Shown here: piece after piece, positions 23,440 to 31,319 of the stretch
Position numbering within the stretch: the first letter of the stretch is position 1
Layout: each line of letters opens with the position of its first letter
DNA from: Kiritimatiellota bacterium
Lineage (GTDB): Bacteria; Verrucomicrobiota; Lentisphaeria; Oligosphaerales; JAADHN01
Assembly: GCA_013151865.1 (NCBI GenBank)
Contig: JAADHN010000001.1
Location: forward strand, 1-33,015
Length of the DNA stretch: 33,015 nt
Direction: 5' to 3'
Notes under the pieces: generated by a model
Told to the model about the DNA's origin: nothing
Database searches by the model: none
Seen by the model: the letters and a program-made list of their open reading frames with translations, nothing else
Program-made: the position numbers and the translations under genes

Positions 23440-23694
23440 ATGGCCACCATCCAAGAGGCCCTCAAGGAACTCATTGTCGACCGTCTCTTTTTGGACATCG
23501 AACCGAGCGAAATCGACACGGACACTCCGCTTGCAGAATACGGGGTGGACTCCTTCTTGCTGCTCGAGTTGATCGTGGCCCTCGAGGAACTTTACGACAT
23601 CAAGTTCGAGGAAAGCGACATCACCGCCGAAACCCTGAAATCCGTCGCCAGTCTGACCGAACTCATCCAGACCAAGCAAGGGGGGAGTGGGTAA
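23440..23694 (+). CDS. acyl carrier protein
   Basis: 84 aa, acidic and helical, as expected for an ACP. The phosphopantetheine attachment serine is S38 in EYGVDSFLLLEL, where the common DSL has become DSF. The surrounding helix II (LLLELIVALEELYDIKFEE) is typical. It carries the growing acyl chain for the ketoacyl synthase at the head of the operon. The ATG follows the GT2 stop by three bases, so coupling is likely. A dedicated ACP in such an operon points to a specialised product; the main fatty-acid ACP should be elsewhere. Confidence 0.88.
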   Translation: MATIQEALKELIVDRLFLDIEPSEIDTDTPLAEYGVDSFLLLELIVALEELYDIKFEESDITAETLKSVASLTELIQTKQGGSG

Positions 23695-23738
23695 GCAGAC
23701 GCGGCGCGTCCCCACCGCACCGGCCTCCGCCCGGTACG

Positions 23739-24614
23739 TCACCGTCGCCCGCCTCCTTCTCCCAAAACTGTCAGCTCGGAGCCGAATACCGCACCGACCC
23801 GCTCGGCCAAACCGGGCGCAGGCGGCTCGGCGAAAATCCCGAATACGGTCGGACCGCTGCCGGAAACGTGCGTTGCCAGGGCCCCTTCTCCGTCGAGGAA
23901 TTCCCGCAGCAGCCCGACCAGCGGAAACTTGTCCCCGACGGCGAATTCCAACGCATTGTACATCTGCGCCGCAAGTGCCTGCAGCGTCCCGCCCGAAAAC
24001 GTCTCCACGAACTTCGCGGCCGACACCCGCGCGGCCGGACGCGGCGCGCGGTCCAGGTTGGCATACGCCCAGGCCGCGGACACCGGGAACTCCGGCGCGA
24101 GCAGCACCAGGCAAAGATCGCGCCGGAACGGAACGGGCGCCAAAGTGGTTCCCGTGCCTGTACCCAACGCCGGGACCGAAGGCCCCAGAAAAAACGGAAC
24201 GTCCGCACCGACCGTCGCTGCAACGCGCAACAGCTCCTGCGGATTCAACACGCCGCCGCAGGCCCGGTTCAGCAAACGAAGGACTGCACCGGCGTCCGAG
24301 CTGCCTCCGCCGAGACCGGCCGCCACCGGAATACGCTTCTCGATCGCGATCCGCCAAGACGCGGGGACCCCGGCCGCAGCGGCATACGCTCGGGCCGCAC
24401 GAATACAGATGTTTTCGGCATCATCGGGGACCGCGGGATGATCGCAGACGACGGTCACTCCCGCCCTATCGACAACTTCGACCTCAATTGTGTCCGTCGG
24501 CGCCGGGAGCGGGTAGAAGAAAGTCGCAATCTCGTGATACCCGTCATCCCGGCGCCCCAGAACATCCAGGAAAAGGTTGATCTTCGCCGGCGTCTCGGCA
24601 CGAAAAACCTGCAC
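23739..24614 (-). CDS. ispE: 4-diphosphocytidyl-2-C-methyl-D-erythritol kinase
   Basis: 291 aa. GHMP-family kinase of the non-mevalonate (MEP) isoprenoid pathway; it phosphorylates CDP-ME with ATP. The N-terminus PAKINLFLDVLGRRDDGYHE and the ATP loop VAAGLGGGSSDAGAVLRLLN are IspE signatures, with GADVPFFLGP and the C-terminal SGSGPTVFG also in place. I start at the GTG with complement 24612-24614, because GGAAGGAG lies upstream and the protein then begins just before the conserved KINL; a longer frame to 24818 adds Arg/Gly-rich sequence without homology. It converges on the ACP gene with a 44-base gap. It has no evident tie to the KS operon. Confidence 0.9.
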   Translation of the reverse strand: MQVFRAETPAKINLFLDVLGRRDDGYHEIATFFYPLPAPTDTIEVEVVDRAGVTVVCDHPAVPDDAENICIRAARAYAAAAGVPASWRIAIEKRIPVAAGLGGGSSDAGAVLRLLNRACGGVLNPQELLRVAATVGADVPFFLGPSVPALGTGTGTTLAPVPFRRDLCLVLLAPEFPVSAAWAYANLDRAPRPAARVSAAKFVETFSGGTLQALAAQMYNALEFAVGDKFPLVGLLREFLDGEGALATHVSGSGPTVFGIFAEPPAPGLAERVGAVFGSELTVLGEGGGRR

Positions 24615-24810
24615 GGCTCGACTCCTTCCGTCCGTTCGGACCGCGGTCAGACAAAAACAGGAGACGCTCGGCCGCGTTTTACCGGATCCACGACCGTCTC
24701 CTGCCCCCGCCGCGCCCGATCCCGATTGCCGGATGCTGCGTCCCTTTGCCCGCCGACTCCGGAATTCCATGCTCCCGACCGGCCTCTGCCGTGCCGGAAT
24801 GCCTATCGCC

Positions 24811-25902
24811 TCAAACATCCCGACCGGTCTCGACAGGCTTGTCCCACACCCCCGGAATAACCGCGCCGCATTCCGAACACAGGCCTCCGCGCAACCGGTT
24901 CTGTATCAAATAGAAGCCGCGGCGTTCGAGCAGGAGAGCACCGCACCCGGGGCAAAGCGTGTTCTCCGCATTGCCGAGCCCCGGCACATTCCCGCCGTAC
25001 ACATACCGCAAGCCGGCTTCACGGCCGATTCGCACAGCGGTGCTCAAGGTCGATCTCGGGGTCCGTCCCGGGCCGCTCGACATCTTGTAATCGGCGTGGT
25101 ACGCCGTCACGTGCCAAGGAATGTCCGGGCTGACGGAGACGATGAATTCCGCGATGGCTCGGACCTCAGCCGGCCCGTCGGTGAAGCCCGGCACCAGAAG
25201 TGTGATCACTTCGACCCACTTGCCGCGCCTGTGAAGTTCGCGAATCGTTTCCAGGACCGGCCCCAGTCGTCCGCCGAGCCGACGATACCCGGCCTCTGTG
25301 AAGCACTTCAGATCCACGTTCATCGCATCCAAAACAGGATCCAGGTACTCCAACACCTCCGGACCGGCAAAACCGTTCGAGACATAGCAGGTGAGCAGAC
25401 CGCGCTCCTTGGCGAGTTGAAAAACCTCACGCGACCATTCGGACGTGATCAGCGGTTCATTGTAAGTGCTGCTGATCACCGGCGCCCCACGCCGTTGCGC
25501 CAACGCCACCAATTGTTCGGCCGTGCACGGCTCGGGTATTGCGGTCGCCGCCGAGTCGCGGACCGCTTGAGAACTCATCCAATTCTGACAGAAAGGACAC
25601 TGAAAGTTGCACCCGAGCATCCCGTAGCTGAGCGCATCCCGGCCCGGCAAGAAGTGATAAAACGGCTTTTTTTCAATGGGATCGCACGCCACGCCGGCCA
25701 CATAGCCCCTGGGAACAAAAAGCTTGCCACTCCGGTTGAAGCGCAACCGACAGACACCGCGGCCGCCCGGCGGGATCCGACAATGGAACGCACAGGCCAG
25801 GCACTCGACCAAACCCTCGGTCCCGCCGGGGACCGGGATCGAGAGGGCGCCGGGACCCGCGAGAGCATCCAATCTCCGAACAAGACCGGTTCGAACGTCC
25901 AT
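24811..25902 (-). CDS. amrS: AmmeMemoRadiSam system radical SAM enzyme
   Basis: 363 aa. The radical SAM motif is C98-x3-C102-x2-C105 in GCNFQCPFCQNW. The N-terminal Cys cluster (ECLACAFHCRIPPGGRGVC) and IEKKPFYHFLPG, SYGMLGCNF, STYNEP, VSNGFAGPEVL and NVDLKCF follow the AmmeMemoRadiSam radical SAM subfamily. Two C-terminal CxxC pairs (CPGC and CSEC) look like a zinc ribbon. The partners that name the system (MEMO and AMMECR1 proteins) are not in this window, so it is either an orphan or has its partners elsewhere. The chemical reaction is unknown. GGAGAC precedes the ATG at 25902. Confidence 0.85.
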   Translation of the reverse strand: MDVRTGLVRRLDALAGPGALSIPVPGGTEGLVECLACAFHCRIPPGGRGVCRLRFNRSGKLFVPRGYVAGVACDPIEKKPFYHFLPGRDALSYGMLGCNFQCPFCQNWMSSQAVRDSAATAIPEPCTAEQLVALAQRRGAPVISSTYNEPLITSEWSREVFQLAKERGLLTCYVSNGFAGPEVLEYLDPVLDAMNVDLKCFTEAGYRRLGGRLGPVLETIRELHRRGKWVEVITLLVPGFTDGPAEVRAIAEFIVSVSPDIPWHVTAYHADYKMSSGPGRTPRSTLSTAVRIGREAGLRYVYGGNVPGLGNAENTLCPGCGALLLERRGFYLIQNRLRGGLCSECGAVIPGVWDKPVETGRDV

Positions 25903-26040
25903 CGCTGCCGTCTCCGTCGATTGCCGACTTCAGCGCGTGCCGCGCGCCGGTTTCCGCCCTCCTGCAATGCGCCTTGGGATCGCTCGGCCATTCGCACCGC
26001 GGGGCCGGCAAGCGCGCTTGCACCTCGGCAGAATCCGGGA

Positions 26041-28616
26041 TCAGTCATGCTCCTTCGGTCCGATGCTCAGTATACCCCAAGTCCGCAATTCCGGAACCAC
26101 CACGCGCAAGCTGGTCCCATGTTTCTCCGGATCGAGGACCACCGTCGACGCCCCAGGCTGGGAATAGCGGAATTCACAGTCCTCGAACCCGACCCACGCC
26201 CCCCCGAGCGAAAGGCCGATATATCGGAAGACCTCGCTCCGTGCCCCGTCCCCCCGATAGTTCCAGTTGACCAAGTGAACGACCGCCCGCCCGCCGCCCT
26301 GCGTCCTCGGACGAAAGCAAAGATGCCCGGCGGCCCCTCCACACGGAGAGTGGCGGTTTCTCCAGCATCCAAAACCTGCAACAGCGCAGTCAGGCTCGTA
26401 TAGAAACGGGTGCGCCGCGCCGTTCTGACCCGGTCGATCACGGCGGCGTCCGAAGTCGAAAAACTTGATTCCGGAGTCGCAAGAAGCACGCGCCGAATCC
26501 CGCGAAATCGACCTTCGTTCAACTCCCGCCGTAATGCACCGGCCGCGTCCGCCGCCACAATGCACCGAAACTGGACTTGCCGTGCCGCCAACTGACGGCA
26601 CGCTTCGAACACGGGACCGTACGGCGCGGAATCCGCACGGAAGAGGATCGCCGTGTCGGCCGCGATTCGATACCCCCGGAATAATCCCGGATGCTCGCTG
26701 ATGAAATCGTAAAAAGGCTTCCAGTCGGACTCGGCCCCGAAATAGCGCGGGGCGGGCTGACCGTCCGGACCGTTGTCCATGTACACATCCCACGGAACCC
26801 GGAACCACTGCCCGAGTGCGTACGATGTGGCCAGTGCGGCTTGACTCGCCGCCACCGGTCCCGGCTTGGACATCATGACTTGAGGGATGCCAAATGCTGC
26901 CGCGACTTTGCAAGGCATAATGTAATCCACAGGGCGCTGCATACCGCGCCAAGCCTCGCCTGCAAAGAAGTCGACGACGTCCACAGCGTACCAACCGCCG
27001 AACCGTCCCTCCGCTCCCTTCCGCCGAAACTGGTTGTTGACCGAGACGGCGATGTACTTCTGCGGGGAAACTGCATCGAGGCGGCGGCGCAACTCCCGGT
27101 AGAACTGCCGGACGCTGGCACGGTGGAAAGCCAGGAACAGGGGAGTCAGCGCCAGAGAACGGAACCGCTGGCGATACATAGCCGCGTCGTGGATGTCATC
27201 GTGCGTCTCGAGATACTTCCGGTAGTCGAAAGTCGCGAGGGATGGAATCCCGAATTCCCGTCGTTTGCGGGTCCCCAGTCGCGTTGCGAGGAAGGCGCGA
27301 AACCCCTGCATACAGTGCGGGCAGAAGCAACCGAGCCCTCTCCGTGCCATGCCGGCCGACATCTCCCAATCGTCCACATGAATTGCATCCACTCCAAGCC
27401 GGACAAGACCGGTTGCCCGCGCGAAAAAAAGCGAGCGAAAGTCCGGACTGTTCTCGCACCCGACCCACAGCGGGTGCTTCACTTTCCAAGCCCGCATATG
27501 GGGTAGCATGAATTTCCGACCGTCGAAGTTCCACTGCCGCCCACTGCGGTCCGACGCAGCGTCGGGGTCGGCACCGGCCACCTCCGCCCCAGTCATTCCA
27601 TTCAGGGCGGCTTCGTAAAAAATGCCCATGTCCCGTACCCGCCGGACCGGTGCCGTTTCGGCTCCGTAAACCCAGAGAAGATGGGTCGCATGGTAGGTGG
27701 AAAGGGCCTTGTACCCGTCCAACTTTTCCAGTCGGCTCTGGCTCAGGGCTCTCAGAAAAATGGCGGTCGCCGGAATCCGAAATCGAGCGAGGGGGCGGTT
27801 GGCTTCCGGCAGACCCCGGAGAACGGACCCGGAGCGAAACGCTCTTTTCCTGTCCGCGACGATCATGGCTTCGATACGTCCGGCCGGTAATGCACCCGGC
27901 ACAATTCGCACATTGTCGATCAACCCCCTGAAGGGCCGAATCCCGGCAAGATTGCCGATCTCCAGGTCGCCCCGTCCGGGACGCAGGCCGTCGGGCAGCG
28001 TGGCGTCGGCAATGATCGAATGCGAACCGCGCAAACTCGCCCGAAACAAGACAACCTTCCCTGTCCGGCGTGACACGGTCACGGCGAAGAACCGCCAGTC
28101 CCCTTCGCTCCACGCCCCCGACGTCCCAAAGCGTAGGGCCACCTTCTTTCCTTTGTCGCCCGTAACGTAGAATCCCAATCTGGCGCGACTGTCGGTCACC
28201 TCCCAACTGCCGACCCGATTCAGAATACGCGCGTTGACATCCGGCGAAAGCGGCGCCCTGCGGAACCAGCAGGCGACAGTGAAGTCCCCGCTGTCCGGGA
28301 CCCGCTCCCCGGGCACGATGCCAACGCCACCGGCCGCCTCTTCTACGCCCTCAGGCGCGAGACCGCCCGCCCGCGACGCCTGCCTCAGGTCCAGACAATC
28401 GCCCCAAGGCCCCGGAGAAAAATACGGTCCCTCCCCGGGACGGCAATCGACAAGCCGTATCCGCGCAGAAGCAGGACCCGCCGCTTCGAAATCCAGCTGC
28501 AACACCCCCGGGCTTGCCGCTCCGACCGGCGACAGGCCGACGGCGGCCAGCAGACCCCAAAATCCCCAAACGACCGCTTCCGGCCACTTCGTTCCCGGTT
28601 TTCCGGCTCGATGCAT
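26041..28616 (-). pseudogene. secreted LamG + TIM-barrel glycosidase-like protein, frameshifted near the 3' end
   Basis: The protein has a signal peptide (WGFWGLLAAVGLSPVGAA), then a concanavalin A-like/LamG region at about residues 35-225 (GDFTVACWFRRAPLSPDVNA), then a TIM-barrel glycosidase-like region with IHVDDWE (D415/D416/E418) and CFCPHC (C430, C432, C435), then a beta-galactosidase-type tail. The frame starting at 28616 stays coding to about 26320 (GIFAFVRG), after which it becomes low-complexity. The other frame picks up GGGRAVVHLVNWNYRG and runs to a natural stop at 26041 (LSIGPKEHD). So one base is missing, or two are extra, within about 26283-26325, a GC-repeat region. It may be a true lesion, a slippage site or a sequence error. 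It is likely an extracellular glycan enzyme. GGGAG precedes the ATG. Confidence 0.75.
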
Positions 28617-28996
28617 GGCAGAACTCCCGGTTCTTTTGGGGCGGCACGAAACCCCGTCCGGCATCGCTTCCCCAATCATAACATGGGATTCCCGGTCGGC
28701 AAGAAGGCGTCCCGTGAACATCGGTTCCCGGACGCCCCGACCCGACAAACCCTCGGACGGACGGCTCCGGCAACGGAGAAGCTCCCAAAGCACAACTTGC
28801 TTCAGGACGATCAACAGGATATGTGTATGCCTGCGGCGCAACTCGTCGGGCCGTGTCCCCGGCTCCATTGCGGATCGGATTCAGGCGACAAGCCGCTCCA
28901 CATGCTGCGTCCAGGCCCGGTTCCGGCGATGACGCGCCAAGGCGCGCTCCGCTACCGAGTCGACCGGCCAACAGGATTCTCTTCGAGGTGCAAATC
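28617..28996. other. divergent intergenic region between two secreted glycan-related genes
   Basis: About 380 bases between divergently transcribed genes must carry both promoters. I found only weak candidates (for example TTGCTT, 17 bases, TATGTG on the plus strand near 28799-28827). No supported gene and no clear repeat is visible. Confidence 0.4.
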
Positions 28997-31165
28997 ATGC
29001 TGAAAACCGTCATGTGGGGCGCGACCACCGCCCTGGTCTTCGCCGCAGCCGGCGCCGAGACCGCCGGCCAGCTCTCCCGGTCCGAGGTCAGCCCCCTCGA
29101 CGAACTTCGTAACCTGCGGCGCAAACTCGCTTTCCGCCGTCGTGGAATACTGGCCAACAACGACGGGTGCGACGCACTCTATTTCCCGAAGGACCGGGTA
29201 TTGACGCCCCAATCGTTTCTCGACCTCCGCACGACCGCCCTGGCCGAAACCGGCGTCGGGACCGTGGCCTACTGCACAATCAGTTCCGGCTTCAGCTTTT
29301 TCACCCATGACACCAAGGTGGGAACGTTGCTGACCCGGCAGCCCAAGGACTACGGCCTCGGCGCCGGTCGGCGAAACGTGGCTCAAGAACTGATCAACCA
29401 GGGCGCGGATTGCCTCGAACTGGTCGCCCGATACGCTCATGAACACGACATTGAGGTATTCTGGTCATTTCGAATGAACGACACGCACGACGCGGCCCAT
29501 CGCCCGGACAAACCCTATTTCCTCTATCCGCCTCTGAAGGAACAACACCCGGATTGGTTGGTCGGCAAGGTGGCCAAGCCCACCCGATTCGGCCGATGGA
29601 GTTCGGTCAATTACGCCTTGCCCCAGGTCCGGGATCTGGCTTTTCGGTTCACTGAAGAAGTGTGCCGCAATTATGACGTGGACGGCATCGAACTGGACTT
29701 CTTCCGCCACCTCTGCTATTTCCCGAGCACGGCGAACGGCGGCACGGCCTCCGATGCCGAGCGGGAGATGATGACGAAGCTGCTCCGCCGAATCCGGCGG
29801 ATGACCGAGGAAGTGGGCCTCAAACGCGGGCGCCCCATCTTGATGTCGGTTCGTGTGCCGGACTCGGTGGGCTTCAACCGGGACATGGGGCTCGATGTCG
29901 AGCGTTGGCTCGCGGACGGTCTCGTAGACATCCTGGTGACCACCGGGTACTTCCGACTCAACCCGTGGGAAAGCAGTGTCGCCCTCGGTCACAAGTACGG
30001 TGTCGCCGTGTACCCATGCCTGAGCGATTCCCGTGTCCGAGGACAAACGCGCTTCATGCGCGGATCAATACCAGCATATCGCGCACGGGCCGTCAACGCC
30101 TGGGCTGCGGGAGCCGACGGCGTGCACCTGTTCAATTACTTCAATCCCAATGCGCCGCTCTGGAAGGAACTCGGTTCCCCTCGGACCCTGGTCGGTCTCG
30201 AAAAACTGTTTTTCGTGACCGTACGGGACGGCAATCCCGACTCCTGGCTTCTCGGCGGCAGTCGCTACCGGCGCGTTCCCATCCTCACGCCTTCGCATCC
30301 CCTCCTGCTCGAACCGAACAAGCCGGAACGTCTACCGCTCACCGTCGGAGAGGACTTCGCCGCAGCCCGCACTGCGGGGCTGAGCCCGAAAGCGGCGCTG
30401 CATGTCCGAATGTTGGGACACGTCGCGCCGGGGCGCTTGGCGGTCAGCATGAACGGACACGATTTGGGGCGGGGCGTCGCCAAAGGCAGCGATTGGCTGG
30501 ACTACCCCCTGCCGACGACGTGGATCAAGCGCGGGGAGAACGAAGTCACCGTTGCCCTCGAACCCGCTTCCCAAAAAGAGGGCGACCTGGCGGATTGGAG
30601 TGTGGAATACACCCCGGCAACACTCCCCAAACCCCCGTGGCGGAAGGATCGCCCGGCCACCCGCACTGTCGCAAAAATCAAAGACGGCGCCTTGCTCATC
30701 GCCGACCGCGGCACGCAACCGGGCGATTACCGCTACTACCGTGTGCCCTGGGGGATGGGACGATCCGGGGAGGTGGTTATCGAAGCCAGACTCAAAGTGA
30801 TCTCCGGAGTGAACTGCATCATCTTCGGGAACGGCGAAACAGGCCAGCGCCTCTGCTTCTATCCGGACCGGATCGAATTCTATCACAATCGCGCCTACAA
30901 AGTTGCGATGGACACCACGACCGACTTTCACACCTACCGGCTGGTCATCCGTGGGCAGGACATTCAGGTTTTCGTGGACAACGTCAAACGCATCGACGGC
31001 AAGGACTGCTTTGCCGGAAAGCGCCCCGCCTACCGGAACGAACTGGCGTTCGGCGCAGCCAACAGCACTCAGCTCGGCGAGGCTCTGTGGCAGAATGTCC
31101 GCGCTCGTCTGGATTCGGCCGCGTGCGGAGATTTGGTGGTGCGCGTGCAGTACGCAAAAAAATGA
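28997..31165 (+). CDS. secreted GHL10-like glycosidase with C-terminal concanavalin-like domain
   Basis: 722 aa. A short N-terminal hydrophobic segment (MWGATTALVFAAAGAETA) acts as signal peptide. A TIM-barrel region (about 30-400) resembles family-10-like hydrolases (GHL10/DUF187): DGCDALYFPKD, AHEHDIEVFWSFRMNDTHDA, NYDVDGIELDFFRH and ADGVHLFNYFNPN mark barrel strands, with Asp/Glu at D-GIELDFFRH as likely active-site residues. A C-terminal beta-sandwich (about 560-710; VVIEARLKVISGVNCIIFG, FHTYRLVIRGQDIQVFVDN) looks like a LamG/DUF1080 carbohydrate-binding fold. GAGGTG precedes the ATG at 28997. It probably works with its frameshifted neighbour and the beta-helix protein in extracellular polysaccharide use. 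Confidence 0.75.
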   Translation: MLKTVMWGATTALVFAAAGAETAGQLSRSEVSPLDELRNLRRKLAFRRRGILANNDGCDALYFPKDRVLTPQSFLDLRTTALAETGVGTVAYCTISSGFSFFTHDTKVGTLLTRQPKDYGLGAGRRNVAQELINQGADCLELVARYAHEHDIEVFWSFRMNDTHDAAHRPDKPYFLYPPLKEQHPDWLVGKVAKPTRFGRWSSVNYALPQVRDLAFRFTEEVCRNYDVDGIELDFFRHLCYFPSTANGGTASDAEREMMTKLLRRIRRMTEEVGLKRGRPILMSVRVPDSVGFNRDMGLDVERWLADGLVDILVTTGYFRLNPWESSVALGHKYGVAVYPCLSDSRVRGQTRFMRGSIPAYRARAVNAWAAGADGVHLFNYFNPNAPLWKELGSPRTLVGLEKLFFVTVRDGNPDSWLLGGSRYRRVPILTPSHPLLLEPNKPERLPLTVGEDFAAARTAGLSPKAALHVRMLGHVAPGRLAVSMNGHDLGRGVAKGSDWLDYPLPTTWIKRGENEVTVALEPASQKEGDLADWSVEYTPATLPKPPWRKDRPATRTVAKIKDGALLIADRGTQPGDYRYYRVPWGMGRSGEVVIEARLKVISGVNCIIFGNGETGQRLCFYPDRIEFYHNRAYKVAMDTTTDFHTYRLVIRGQDIQVFVDNVKRIDGKDCFAGKRPAYRNELAFGAANSTQLGEALWQNVRARLDSAACGDLVVRVQYAKK

Positions 31166-31319
31166 TCGAGAGGCGTGCCGAACGAGAGACCGGCGCAGTT
31201 TCCGGCACGCGCCGTGCAAGGCGCTCGGAGGCCGAGACCCGCTTCGTCAAGGCGACCTCCAGCTTCGCGGAAAGCGGTCGGGCATCGCCGCGCCACGGCA
31301 CGATAATTGGGATCCCACG

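Noticed and set aside
23328-24860. A 510-residue plus-strand frame across ACP and ispE
   Set aside because: It covers the ACP in a different frame and is antisense to ispE, with no recognisable domain.
24577-26403. A 608-residue plus-strand frame opposite the radical SAM gene
   Set aside because: The radical SAM motifs on the minus strand are clear; the plus-strand translation is Arg/Pro-rich and has no motif.
27196-28206. A 336-residue second minus-strand frame inside the LamG/TIM-barrel gene, considered as another frameshift
   Set aside because: The main frame carries the LamG and barrel motifs without a break there; only the site near 26283-26325 shows a real frame switch.
28799-28827. 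TTGCTT-N17-TATGTG as a promoter for the GHL10-like gene
   Set aside because: The spacing is good, but both boxes match the consensus at only about half the positions, which is too weak in a region this size.
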